Positions 45,009-53,734 of a stretch of DNA of 64,000 nucleotides are shown piece after piece. Within the stretch, counting starts at the first letter, position 1. Every line of letters begins with the position of its first letter. Both the position numbers and the translations under genes were made by a program. The notes below the pieces were generated by a model that was not told the DNA's origin, did not search any database, and saw only the letters and a list, made by a program, of their open reading frames with translations. The DNA comes from an uncultured Rikenellaceae bacterium (GTDB lineage Bacteria; Bacteroidota; Bacteroidia; Bacteroidales; Rikenellaceae), in NCBI GenBank assembly GCA_944326815.1, contig CALVFI010000009.1, positions 124,001 to 188,000 of the forward strand. The letters run 5' to 3'.

Positions 45009-46228
45009 TGACCTTCGATGAAATAGATATTTTACTGAGCGAAGAGGTAAGCCGTACGATAGAGGCCCGGCTGACGGAGGATCCTCTTCGAATCGCTCTT
45101 GATCGGCATGTGCCCCATGCGGCACTGGTGGCTACGCAGGTCAAGTATCTGCAAAGGGCTCGGACGAAACTTCCTTCGTACTATGCTGCGCGCTGTCTGC
45201 TTCCGTCATTGTCGTTCGAGCAGGCCAGCAGCGAACGTACGGCTGCACATAAAGGTTATTCGGGTCGTCTGTGTGTGGATCTGACTTGCGGATTAGGGGT
45301 CGATTCCTTTTTCCTGTCGAAACGCTTTGAAAGGGTCATCGCCGTGGAGCGCGACCCGGTATTGGCCCGGTTGGCCGAGATCAATTTCAGCCGTTTGGGT
45401 GCGATGAATATTCAGGTGATGAATGGCTCGGCCGAGGAGTTCCTCGCTGCCGATCCGGGACTGCAGGCCGATCTGGTTTATGCTGATCCTGATCGTCGGA
45501 ATGCCGATGGCCGTAAACTGGTATGTGTCGCCGATTGCTCTCCGGACATGACGCTGCTGATGCCTTGGTTGCGTGCGGTGGCTCCCCGAATCGTTGTGAA
45601 ACTCTCTCCGCTGTTCGATGTGGAGGAGGCCTTCCGGGTATTCGGACCGCGGGCTGCCGTGGAGGTGGTCTCTTGGGGCGGCGAGTGCAAGGAGGTGCTC
45701 GTGGAGTGCGGTGAAGCGGTCGGGGAGGCGACCATTCGGGCCACGGCTTTGCTGCCGCAGGGCGAGTACAGTGTCGCATATCCCTATGAGGACTCTCGAC
45801 GAATCTTGGACAGTCCGTGCTCTGCCTCAATAGAAAAGGCGTCCGGGCAAGACACTGTCCGTCGGCCGGATGAATTCCGGTGGTTGGTTGTTCCGGATGT
45901 AGCTTGGGCCAAAGCTCGAATCGCCCGGCGATATTACACCGAAAAAGGCCTTTATATTCTCTCTGATGGAGCTTTTGCCTTGGCCGATTCTTTGCCGGAG
46001 TCTCTCCCCGGCAGAGTCTTTGAAATAGAACTTGCGGGGCCTTTTGTCCCGAAACGTTGGAGAAAAGAGTTGAAGACGCGTGGTATTAGGCAATTGAATA
46101 TTCTGAAACGGGATTTTCCGCTTGCTGCTTCGGCTGTTGCTAAAGCGCTGGGCATCAGAGAAGGAGGAGAGCGATGTGCAGCTTTTCTGCGGACCTCAGG
46201 CGGTTTGTGGATGTTGTTGCTCAAATAG
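45005..46228 (+). CDS. Class I SAM methyltransferase with THUMP-like C-terminal domain
   Basis: This 407-residue protein has a Rossmann methyltransferase core (about 75-230) with motif I CVDLTCGLGVDSFFLSKRF and the catalytic-type YADPDRRN. A middle PG_1098-type ferredoxin-like domain and a C-terminal THUMP-like domain (RQLNILKRDFPL) follow. The layout suggests an RNA (probably tRNA or rRNA) methyltransferase. The substrate is unknown. Its ATG overlaps the comEC stop as ATGA; a second ATG is three bases on. Confidence 0.83.
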   Translation: MMTFDEIDILLSEEVSRTIEARLTEDPLRIALDRHVPHAALVATQVKYLQRARTKLPSYYAARCLLPSLSFEQASSERTAAHKGYSGRLCVDLTCGLGVDSFFLSKRFERVIAVERDPVLARLAEINFSRLGAMNIQVMNGSAEEFLAADPGLQADLVYADPDRRNADGRKLVCVADCSPDMTLLMPWLRAVAPRIVVKLSPLFDVEEAFRVFGPRAAVEVVSWGGECKEVLVECGEAVGEATIRATALLPQGEYSVAYPYEDSRRILDSPCSASIEKASGQDTVRRPDEFRWLVVPDVAWAKARIARRYYTEKGLYILSDGAFALADSLPESLPGRVFEIELAGPFVPKRWRKELKTRGIRQLNILKRDFPLAASAVAKALGIREGGERCAAFLRTSGGLWMLLLK

Positions 46229-46242
46229 CTCGGAAATACCCG

Positions 46243-46271
46243 TTGCCAGAAGACGTTTTTTCGTATATTTG
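46243..46271 (+). promoter_or_regulatory. Putative promoter for the YihY-family gene
   Basis: TTG at 46243-46245 and TATATTTG at 46264-46271 are separated by 18 bases. It lies 20 bases upstream of the ATG at 46291 and supports that start over an earlier frame opening. Confidence 0.5.
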
Positions 46272-46290
46272 TAAACAAAATCGACCGGAT

Positions 46291-47595
46291 ATGATCAAGC
46301 GGATAATAGAATTCATCACCAACGACATCTGGCAGAAAAAAGAGACCGATTTCAAGTCTCGAAAGACGTGGTGGTGGGTGAGACAACTCAAGATATTGAT
46401 TTTTACCGCCCGGGGAGTGAGTGAACATGGTCTGATTATCCGCTCTGCCGCATTGACCTTCTATACGCTTATGTCGATCGTGCCGATTGCGGCGCTGATC
46501 TTCGGCATCGTCAAGGGGTTTGGTATGGAGGCCAGTTTTAACGACTACCTCTACATGAAATTTCCCGAATATTCCACCATTATCGATAACGTGATCGACT
46601 TTGCCAATAAACTGTTGATGCGTACTCGGGGAGGTATTATCGCTTCGGTGGGTTTTGTGGTGTTGTTGTGGGCTGTGATGAAGGTGTTCGGAAACATCGA
46701 GAGCGCATTCAACTATATCTGGGAGGTCCGCAAGCCGCGTTCTCTGGCTCGCCAGTTCAGCGATTATATTACGGTGGTCTTTGTTGCCCCGATTCTCTGG
46801 ATTATCTCCAACAGTCTTGCGCTCTACATTAAGCATCGTCTGGAGGCACTGACGGGATCGGTATTTCTTGAGATTCTGTATGGACTGGCATCACTGATAG
46901 CTTTGTGGGTCATGTTCGCATTTATCTATTACGTCATGCCCAATACGCGGGTGAAAATCAAGGGGGCATTCCTGGCAGGTGTCATTGCCGGGACGGTGTT
47001 TCAGATTTTCCAGATAGCGTATGTCTATGTTCAAACGCAGGTAACCTCCTATAATGCCATCTATGGTAGTTTTGCAGCACTTCCGCTTTTCCTTATCTGG
47101 ATGCAGTCCAGCTGGCAAATCTTGCTGTTCGGAGCAGAGCTGTCGTTTGCCTATCAGAATGTGGCTCGCTATGAACAGGAGCGTGATGTGGCCAATATGA
47201 GTTTCGACCATCGCCGTAAGGTGTTGGTGGCTGCTATGGTGACGGTGGTGAAGCATTTTGTCGATAATCAGGGACCGGTGAGCTCCGAGCAGGTGGCTGG
47301 TGAGTTGAACCTTCCCGTGCGTGTGGTGCGTGATGTGATTTTCGAACTGGAGCGCGCAGCATTGATTGTGCCGGTGAAAAATGATACGGATGAACGTGTG
47401 AATCTGTATGTCCCGGCGCGTGATGTCAACTTCCTGACGGTGTTCGATGTGGTGAATGGGGTAGAGCACAGCGGATCGTCGTTGATCGATATCGACGATT
47501 CGCCGGAACTGCATCGGGTGAATGAGGTGATTGAGGTTATGAAGCGGCAAGCAGCTGAATCAGCACAGAATGTGCGGCTTGTCCAGTTGATTTGA
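46291..47595 (+). CDS. YihY/BrkB-family inner-membrane protein with C-terminal winged-helix part
   Basis: This 434-residue protein has six predicted membrane helices between about 40 and 290, with the family pattern SAALTFYTLMSIVPIAALIFG at its start (key residues SAALTFYTL) and SYNAIYGSFAALPLFLIWM near the end. The C-terminal 130 residues form a soluble region with a winged-helix look (SSEQVAGELNLPVRVVRDV). The old name RNase BN is obsolete and the function is not established. The start is the ATG at 46291, just after a promoter. Confidence 0.87.
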   Translation: MIKRIIEFITNDIWQKKETDFKSRKTWWWVRQLKILIFTARGVSEHGLIIRSAALTFYTLMSIVPIAALIFGIVKGFGMEASFNDYLYMKFPEYSTIIDNVIDFANKLLMRTRGGIIASVGFVVLLWAVMKVFGNIESAFNYIWEVRKPRSLARQFSDYITVVFVAPILWIISNSLALYIKHRLEALTGSVFLEILYGLASLIALWVMFAFIYYVMPNTRVKIKGAFLAGVIAGTVFQIFQIAYVYVQTQVTSYNAIYGSFAALPLFLIWMQSSWQILLFGAELSFAYQNVARYEQERDVANMSFDHRRKVLVAAMVTVVKHFVDNQGPVSSEQVAGELNLPVRVVRDVIFELERAALIVPVKNDTDERVNLYVPARDVNFLTVFDVVNGVEHSGSSLIDIDDSPELHRVNEVIEVMKRQAAESAQNVRLVQLI

Positions 47596-47614
47596 AATGT
47601 AAGTTACGAAATAG

Positions 47615-48397
47615 ATGAAGAAAATTGTAATTATCGGTAGCGGTAATGTTGCAGAGGCATTGGCTTTGTCCCTCGCCGAACAGGGAATGGCTCCCGTGCA
47701 GATTTATGCTCGCAATGCTGAGTCGGGAAGCGCTTTGGCGGCGCGGTGTGGCGCAGAGTATGCGGGAGAACCGGCGCAATTGGCTCCAGCCGATCTCTAC
47801 CTGATTGCGGTTTCCGACCGGGCGATTGCATCGGTGTCGGCGTCGCTGGATTTCGGCGATGCCATTGTCGCTCATACATCGGGTTCGACCCCTGTCGATG
47901 CGCTTTCTTCGAAGATCCGGCATCGTGCGGTGCTCTACCCGTTACAATCCTTTACCAAAGGACGAAACGTTGATTTTCGCGAGATTCCGTTGATGATCGA
48001 GGGGTGTACTGCAAAGGCTCTGGAGTGCGTTCGTGAGGTGGCCGGCGCACTTTCGGACCGGGTGCTTGAGGTGGACTCGCGCCGGCGTGCTGCGGTTCAT
48101 CTGGCGGCCGTATTCGTCTCCAATTTTGCAAATTATATGTATACCATAGGCGAGGAGTTGCTGGCCGATACGGGAATGGATTTCTCGCTTCTCAAACCAT
48201 TGATTCTTGAAACAGCGCGAAAGGCTGTAGAGTCCTCCTCTCCGCGCAGGGTACAGACTGGTCCTGCGGTAAGAAACGATTTTCAGACCAAGAATCTGCA
48301 TTGCGAGATGTTGGTGGACAAACCCGATCTGAAGAATATTTATATTAACTTGAGCAATCAAATATGGGAAACTTCAAAGAAGATATCGCGAAAGTAA
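47615..48397 (+). CDS. DUF2520 NAD(P)-binding oxidoreductase-like protein
   Basis: This 260-residue protein has an N-terminal Rossmann domain (IIGSGNVAEALALSLAEQG) related to F420/NADP-dependent oxidoreductases. A C-terminal helical domain of the DUF2520 type carries LYPLQSFTKG and VHLAAVFVSNFANYMY. The family resembles pyrroline-5-carboxylate reductase or ketopantoate reductase folds, but no reaction is known to me. It overlaps the kdsC gene by 34 bases, a pairing common in Bacteroidales. Confidence 0.85.
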   Translation: MKKIVIIGSGNVAEALALSLAEQGMAPVQIYARNAESGSALAARCGAEYAGEPAQLAPADLYLIAVSDRAIASVSASLDFGDAIVAHTSGSTPVDALSSKIRHRAVLYPLQSFTKGRNVDFREIPLMIEGCTAKALECVREVAGALSDRVLEVDSRRRAAVHLAAVFVSNFANYMYTIGEELLADTGMDFSLLKPLILETARKAVESSSPRRVQTGPAVRNDFQTKNLHCEMLVDKPDLKNIYINLSNQIWETSKKISRK

Positions 48398-48900
48398 AGG
48401 CTTTTGTTTTTGACGTGGACGGCGTCTTCACTGACGGAGGGATCATTCCGCTCTCCGATGGCGATTTTATTCGAAAATACTATGCCAAGGATGGTTATGC
48501 GGTGGCTTATGCTCTTCGACACGGATATACGGTAGCAATCATTACAGGTGGCCGGGGTCGGGCGCTCGAACATCGTTTCCGGATGTTGGGTGTTACGCGC
48601 TTTTATCCCAATATTGCCAACAAACTGGAGGTGTTGAAAGAGATGATGGAGGAGTTGTCTCTTCAGCCCGAAGAGGTACTTTTCATGGGAGATGATATTC
48701 CCGACTTGGAATGTATGCGTTATGTGGGGGTGCCGGTATGCCCGGCAGATGCAGCTACGGAGTTGCTCGATACGGCCCGATATGTTTCGCAGTTTGAGGG
48801 CGGAAAGGGTTGTGTGCGCGATGTGATTGAGCAGGTGCTTCGAGCCAGGGATGATTGGGCCAAGGATCTGCATGGGGTGAATTGTGCCAAATCGGAGTAG
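48364..48900 (+). CDS. kdsC: 3-deoxy-D-manno-octulosonate 8-phosphate phosphatase (HAD, KdsC type)
   Basis: This 178-residue capless C0-type HAD phosphatase has motif I FDVDGVFTDG, motif II ITGGRG, and motif III GDDIPDLECM with the preceding conserved Lys region. It should release Kdo from Kdo-8-phosphate for lipopolysaccharide core synthesis. It overlaps the DUF2520 gene start-to-end by 34 bases. No kdsA, kdsB or kdsD is adjacent. Confidence 0.9.
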   Translation: MGNFKEDIAKVKAFVFDVDGVFTDGGIIPLSDGDFIRKYYAKDGYAVAYALRHGYTVAIITGGRGRALEHRFRMLGVTRFYPNIANKLEVLKEMMEELSLQPEEVLFMGDDIPDLECMRYVGVPVCPADAATELLDTARYVSQFEGGKGCVRDVIEQVLRARDDWAKDLHGVNCAKSE

Positions 48901-48904
48901 ACTC

Positions 48905-49993
48905 ATGATGCGAATCGAGGAGATTGATCGCCTGTTGGCGGGGCGTTATACGGAGCGGGACTATCCGGCATTGGGGTATCAGATGCGCAGCTGGCAGAAA
49001 GAGCGCCCTTTGGAGGGGATGACAATACTCGATGCAACGCCGATATTCCGAAATACGTTGTTGAAATATAGAGCTTTGCTGCTCGGAGGTGCCCGTCTGA
49101 CGGTAGGCGTGTCGGATATGTTGCCGAATGATGCGGTCCTGGTGCAGGAGTTGGAGCGACTCGGGATGCCGATGTTCCGGGCCGAGCAGGTACATGCTGC
49201 GCAAGGTGCTGCGGAGGAAGGTCTGTTCGATGTGGTATTGGATTGTGCCGGGGCGTTTTCAGCCTGTCAGGCTCGGAGTGGATATGTGGAGTTGACTCGT
49301 TCCGGGGCAAAGGCTTATCGTGACAGTGGAAAACGGGTGTTTATGGCCGATGATGGTCGTATCAAGCAGATCGAGACCTGTCTCGGAACGGGAGAGAGCT
49401 TCTTTCGGGCGATGAGGCAGTTGGGGTACTCGGATTGGAAGAATCGCAAATTGGTGGTATTTGGTAGCGGCAAGGTGGGCACCGGTCTTATTTTGCAGGG
49501 GATTCGTCAGGGAGCCTGGGTGTCGGTAGTGACCGATCCGGCGACTTTGGATGCTCGTGTACGTCGGGGTGTTGTCCATGCTGTGGATTATCGCGATGCC
49601 CGGGAGGTGGCAGCTTTATTGGACGGAGCTTATGCCGTGGTGACGGCTACCGGAGTCCGAAATGCCCTGGAGGGGCGAGTTCCTGCCGAACGCTTGATTG
49701 CTTCAGATACGTTACTGGCCAATATGGGCGTGGAGGACGAATATGGCCCGTCGATTCCTGCCGAGCGTGTGCTGCAGCATAAGTCTCCGTTGAATTTTAT
49801 TCTCGATGAACCTACCCATTTGAAGTATATCGATGCAACCATGGCCCTGCACAATGCCGGTGCCCTCTGGTTGTCCCGGCATCGCGAGGCGCAGGGATTG
49901 ATCTTGCCTCCGGATGAGGTGGAGCGGGAATTGCTCGAGGTTACCCGTCGTGAAGGGATTATCGATGAAGAATTGGCACTGCTTTTTTTGTAG
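48905..49993 (+). CDS. S-adenosylhomocysteinase-like NAD-binding protein
   Basis: This protein of about 362 residues looks like a short, divergent relative of S-adenosylhomocysteine hydrolase. The N-terminal half has the SAHH-like ordering RSWQKERPLEGMTILDATP. The central Rossmann motif is KLVVFGSGKVGTGLILQG, and the C-terminal THLKYIDATMALHNAGAL follows. SAHH itself is about 430-470 residues, and its substrate-binding His and Asp motifs are not obvious here, so the reaction may differ. Two adjacent ATGs are possible starts. It ends one base before the convergent xerD stop. Confidence 0.6.
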   Translation: MMRIEEIDRLLAGRYTERDYPALGYQMRSWQKERPLEGMTILDATPIFRNTLLKYRALLLGGARLTVGVSDMLPNDAVLVQELERLGMPMFRAEQVHAAQGAAEEGLFDVVLDCAGAFSACQARSGYVELTRSGAKAYRDSGKRVFMADDGRIKQIETCLGTGESFFRAMRQLGYSDWKNRKLVVFGSGKVGTGLILQGIRQGAWVSVVTDPATLDARVRRGVVHAVDYRDAREVAALLDGAYAVVTATGVRNALEGRVPAERLIASDTLLANMGVEDEYGPSIPAERVLQHKSPLNFILDEPTHLKYIDATMALHNAGALWLSRHREAQGLILPPDEVERELLEVTRREGIIDEELALLFL

Positions 49994-50905
49994 CTATTTA
50001 AGGGGGTGATGCTCCTCCATGCTGTGGCGCAGATGTGTGCGATCGAGGTGTGTATAGATTTCGGTCGTGAGGATAGACTCATGTCCCAACATCTCCTGTA
50101 CCTGTCGGATGTTGGCCCCGCCTTCAAGCAGATGGGTGGCAAACGAATGGCGGAAAGTGTGAGGACTGACCTGCTTCTGAATCCCTGCTTTGGCCGTCGC
50201 ATCTCGCAATATGGTAAAAACCATGACACGTGTGAGTTTCCGCCCATTCCGGTTCAGGAAGACCAAATCTGCATATTTCGGGTCGACCTTCTGGAGGGAA
50301 CGTTGTTCCAGCCATAACTCGATATTATGTTTTGCAGCATCGCTTATCGGAACGAGACGCTGTTTGTTCCCTTTGCCGATGACGCGGATGAAACCGTCGG
50401 TGAAGAACAGATCCCCCAAGCGTAGCGAGATCAACTCCGAAACGCGTAAACCGCAACTGTACAACGTTTCGAGCATCGCTTTATTACGGTGTCCCTGGGG
50501 CTCGCTGAGGTCGATGCTACCGATAATTGCGTCGATCTCCTCGACGCTCAGGATATCCGGCAGCTTGCGTTTTGTACGTGGTGCTTCCGTGAATTCGGTG
50601 GGGGCCTTTTCGATGACTTCCGCAACGAGCAGAAAGTGAAAGAAACTTTTGATGCCGCTCAATGATCGTGCCTGTGTGGTGGCTTCCACTCCCAGATCGT
50701 AGATGGATGCCATGTAGGCTTCGATATGTTTTTCCGTGATCTCCGATGGAAGCAAATCCCCATGTTCTTTGGCGATGAATATCCGGAACTGTTCCAGGTC
50801 GTGCAGGTAGGCTTCGATCGTGTTGGCCGACAGTTTTCTCTCGAACCGCAGGTAGTTGCGGTAATTTTGTATGAGCGATTTCCAATCCGTGCCGTAACTC
50901 GTCAT
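49994..50905 (-). CDS. xerD: Site-specific tyrosine recombinase XerD
   Basis: This 303-residue recombinase acts at chromosomal dif sites to resolve dimers. An N-terminal SAM-like core-binding domain (about 10-95) precedes the catalytic domain, with the first Arg in LYSCGLRVSELISL. HTFRHSFATHLLEGGANIRQ holds His-x-x-Arg, and LGHESILTTEIYTH holds the second His and the nucleophile Tyr. The ATG is divergent from prmA. Similarity to integrases of mobile elements is excluded by length, context and lack of att sites. Confidence 0.9.
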   Translation of the reverse strand: MTSYGTDWKSLIQNYRNYLRFERKLSANTIEAYLHDLEQFRIFIAKEHGDLLPSEITEKHIEAYMASIYDLGVEATTQARSLSGIKSFFHFLLVAEVIEKAPTEFTEAPRTKRKLPDILSVEEIDAIIGSIDLSEPQGHRNKAMLETLYSCGLRVSELISLRLGDLFFTDGFIRVIGKGNKQRLVPISDAAKHNIELWLEQRSLQKVDPKYADLVFLNRNGRKLTRVMVFTILRDATAKAGIQKQVSPHTFRHSFATHLLEGGANIRQVQEMLGHESILTTEIYTHLDRTHLRHSMEEHHPLK

Positions 50906-50913
50906 AATTTTCG

Positions 50914-50921
50914 TACCTTTG
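50914..50921 (+). promoter_or_regulatory. Putative -7 element for prmA
   Basis: TACCTTTG matches TAnnTTTG, 30 bases upstream of the prmA ATG and only 9 bases from the divergent xerD start. Confidence 0.5.
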
Positions 50922-50950
50922 GATCTACGAAGTTAAAATATTTTTTCGAT

Positions 50951-51775
50951 ATGAATTACCTGCAACTTTACATTCCTACACGAGACACTATCCAGTCGGA
51001 AATTTATATGGCCGAATTGGCCGATTATCCGTTCGAGAGTTTCGAACAGGAGGATACTTGTCTGAAGGCCTATATCCGCGAGGACCTTTTGCCGGCGTGT
51101 CGTGCGGAGGTGGATGAGTTTCTGCACTCCACGGGGGTGGAATGCCGGTTTACGACGATCGAAACGGTGAACTGGAACGCTCTTTGGGAGTCGAACTTTA
51201 CTCCGGTGGAGGTAGAGGAGCGTTGTCTGATTCGTGCACCGTTCCATGAACCACGTCCCGGGTATGAGGTCGAGGCGGTCATTATGCCGAAGATGTCTTT
51301 CGGTACGGGACATCATGCGACGACATGGCTGATGGCGGCCGGGCTGCTTGGACAGTGTGTCTCGGGCCTTTACGGTCTCGATATGGGAAGCGGTACCGGG
51401 GTGCTGGCCATTCTTGCCGTCAAACTCGGTGCAGAACATGTTGATGCGGTGGATATCGATGAGTGGGCGTTCGAAAACGGTACGGAGAACATTGCGACGA
51501 ATGGTGTGCAGGGGCGCGTGACTCCGGTGCTGGGCGACGTTTCGGCCATTGCAGGGAGACAATACGACTTCATACTGGCCAATATCAATCGGAACATCCT
51601 GCTGGCCGATATGGCACAATATGCCGCTGCATTGAAGACCGGTGCGTGGCTCCTGATGAGTGGCATACTCGAAAAGGATGTCGATGCAATCTCCCAACAG
51701 GCCGTCTCGCTCGGTCTGACGGTAGAGACGGTACGTGTCAAGGATGGTTGGGCTTCGGTACGGTGTCGAAAATAG
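50951..51775 (+). CDS. prmA: Ribosomal protein L11 methyltransferase
   Basis: This 274-residue SAM-dependent enzyme methylates lysines and the N-terminus of ribosomal protein L11. The conserved MPKMSFGTGHHATTWLM precedes motif I GLDMGSGTGVLAILAVKLGA (key residues GSGTGVLA). The catalytic-type NINRNILL follows. The open frame extends 75 residues upstream across xerD, and the ATG at 50951 after the promoter is correct. It converges with the DUF2148 gene with only 3 bases between stops. Confidence 0.92.
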   Translation: MNYLQLYIPTRDTIQSEIYMAELADYPFESFEQEDTCLKAYIREDLLPACRAEVDEFLHSTGVECRFTTIETVNWNALWESNFTPVEVEERCLIRAPFHEPRPGYEVEAVIMPKMSFGTGHHATTWLMAAGLLGQCVSGLYGLDMGSGTGVLAILAVKLGAEHVDAVDIDEWAFENGTENIATNGVQGRVTPVLGDVSAIAGRQYDFILANINRNILLADMAQYAAALKTGAWLLMSGILEKDVDAISQQAVSLGLTVETVRVKDGWASVRCRK

Positions 51776-51778
51776 GGG

Positions 51779-52314
51779 CTATTGTTTTGGCTTGCGGTCG
51801 AAGTAGGGATTCTTGCCCGAGCAACTCAACAGAATGGCCGAGGCTATGCGACAATCTCCCAATAGTCCTAAATTGAGCGCAGCTTTTCCGGCAGAGAACA
51901 TGATACGGTTGTCTACGCGTCGGTCGGCGGCAAGTGCTGCGGCCGAACCCGTGGCGATGCCCAGGTCATTTGCATTGAACACACAGGGGACCTCCGATAG
52001 CTCCATCTTGGCTGCACAGGTGGAAAATCCGCAGAATCCGCAGTTGAGGCCGAAGGTGCTCAAACGCGAACCGAGCACCACCACAGCCTCTGAGGCTTCC
52101 ACATTGTCTGCGTCGCGCAAAAAGAAATTCATTCCGCTTTCATGTGCATAGCGGCGCATCTCTGCGGACAAACGCAGGAGGTCGTCTCCCCAAAGGGTGA
52201 CGATCTCCAGATTATCTACACCTTTGGCCTTGGGGCTGTACGTGCAGCTGTCATCATGTCGCGGGCAACGGCCAGAATGGCCTCCTGCCGGCTTTCCGTT
52301 TCGTTCTGTATCAT
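51779..52314 (-). pseudogene. DUF2148 ferredoxin-domain protein, frameshifted
   Basis: Two frames together make a complete DUF2148 protein. The first runs from the ATG at 52314 (MIQNETESRQEAILAVAR…TAARTAP) and stops early. The second covers NLEIV…MRRYA…NCGFCGFSTC…DRRVDNRIMFSAG to the stop at 51779. One added base in the C-run (plus-strand GGGG at 52232-52235) would join them as TAPKAKGVDNLEIV, the family pattern. The span of 536 bases is exactly one short of a whole number of codons. Cys residues of a possible Fe-S site are in CGFCGFSTC. It is either a real mutation or a sequencing error. Confidence 0.82.
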
Positions 52315-52340
52315 CGCTTTTGGTTTTGAACGTATGGTGA

Positions 52341-53732
52341 TCAAGCGTTTTTTGCCTTGATGTATTCGTCGATGGCTTTGGCTGCTTTACGGCCTGCCCC
52401 CATCGCCAGAATGACGGTGGCGGCGCCTGTCACGGCATCGCCTCCGGCAAATATGCCTTCACGCGTAGTCTGGCCCTCTTCTTGCGAAACGATACATCCC
52501 CGGCGGTTGGTCTCCAGCCCGGGTGTTGTGGTGGCAATCAGCGGATTGGGTGAGGTGCCGAGCGCCATGATTACTACATCGCACTTCATGTCGAACTCCG
52601 AACCCGGAATTTCTATCGGAGAACGACGTCCCGATTCGTCGGGTTCACCGAGCTCCATCTGTACACAGCGGATTCCACGTACCCAGCCTTTATCATCGCC
52701 CAGAATCTCTGTCGGATTGGTCAGCATGCGGAACTCGATGCCCTCTTCCTTGGCATGGTGCACCTCTTCTACGCGGGCCGGAAGTTCTGCTTCAGAACGA
52801 CGGTAGACGATGATGGCCTCTGCTCCGAGTCGTTTGGCCGTACGTACTGCGTCCATGGCAACGTTGCCGCCGCCTACCACCACCACCTTGGAACCGACGT
52901 AAATAGGGGTGTCGTAATTGTCGTCGTAGGCTTTCATTAGATTGGCGCGCGTCAGGAATTCATTGGCCGATACTACACCGTTGAGGTTCTCGCCCGGAAT
53001 TCCCATGAAGCGTGGAAGCCCGGCTCCCGAACCGATGAACACCGCTTCGTAACCTTCCTCTTCCATTAAGGAGTCGATCGTAACGGTACGTCCTACCACG
53101 GTGTCGGTTTCGATCTCTACGCCCAGGCGTCGAACGTTCTCCACCTCTTTGGCTACGACAGCGGATTTCGGCAGACGGAACTCCGGAATCCCGTATTCCA
53201 GTACGCCGCCGGCTTTATGTAATGCTTCGAATATTTTTACCTCATAGCCCCACTTGGCCAGGTCGGTGGCACATGCCAGTCCGGATGGCCCGCTGCCCAC
53301 AATGGCTACTCGATGGCCGTTGGCTGGAGCTTTCGTGATTTCAGAGCCTCCGTGAGCGATTTTCCAGTCGCCGACAAACCGTTCCAGTTTGCCGATAGCC
53401 ACAGGCTCTCCCTTGATGCCCAGAATACATGCCCCCTCACACTGGCTCTCCTGCGGACATACGCGACCGCATATCGACGGTAAGGAGCTGTCTTCAGCGA
53501 TAATCTCGGCCGCACGGGCGAAATCGCCTGAAGCAACCTCTGCAATGAACAGCGGAATCTTGACCGATACGGGGCATTGCGTTACGCAGCGCGGATTCCG
53601 ACAATGGAGACACCGCGTTGCCTCCAGCATCGCCTCCTGTTCGTTATATCCGTAACATACCTCTTCGAAATTGGTGGCCCTTACTTTCGGGTCCTGCTCC
53701 CGTACGGGAACTCGTCCTATTTTGTTTGCCAT
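52341..53732 (-). CDS. NADPH-dependent glutamate synthase small-subunit-like / NfnB-type flavoprotein
   Basis: This 463-residue protein has N-terminal Cys clusters for two [4Fe-4S] centres (CLHCRNPRCVTQCPV and CGRVCPQESQCEGAC). It has an FAD site (IVGSGPSGLACATDLAKWG), an NADP site (VVVVGGGNVAMDAVRTAKRLGA, key GGGNVAMD) and a final FAGGDAVTGAATVI. On family alone it could be GltD. The adjacent NfnA-like gene, with two bases between, makes the NfnB (NADH-dependent ferredoxin:NADP oxidoreductase) or sulfide-dehydrogenase-type partner more likely. Confidence 0.88.
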   Translation of the reverse strand: MANKIGRVPVREQDPKVRATNFEEVCYGYNEQEAMLEATRCLHCRNPRCVTQCPVSVKIPLFIAEVASGDFARAAEIIAEDSSLPSICGRVCPQESQCEGACILGIKGEPVAIGKLERFVGDWKIAHGGSEITKAPANGHRVAIVGSGPSGLACATDLAKWGYEVKIFEALHKAGGVLEYGIPEFRLPKSAVVAKEVENVRRLGVEIETDTVVGRTVTIDSLMEEEGYEAVFIGSGAGLPRFMGIPGENLNGVVSANEFLTRANLMKAYDDNYDTPIYVGSKVVVVGGGNVAMDAVRTAKRLGAEAIIVYRRSEAELPARVEEVHHAKEEGIEFRMLTNPTEILGDDKGWVRGIRCVQMELGEPDESGRRSPIEIPGSEFDMKCDVVIMALGTSPNPLIATTTPGLETNRRGCIVSQEEGQTTREGIFAGGDAVTGAATVILAMGAGRKAAKAIDEYIKAKNA

Positions 53733-53734
53733 GG

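Noticed and set aside
49994..50905. Integrase marking a mobile element
   Set aside because: The protein is a normal-length XerD between housekeeping genes, with no att repeats, cargo genes or tRNA nearby.
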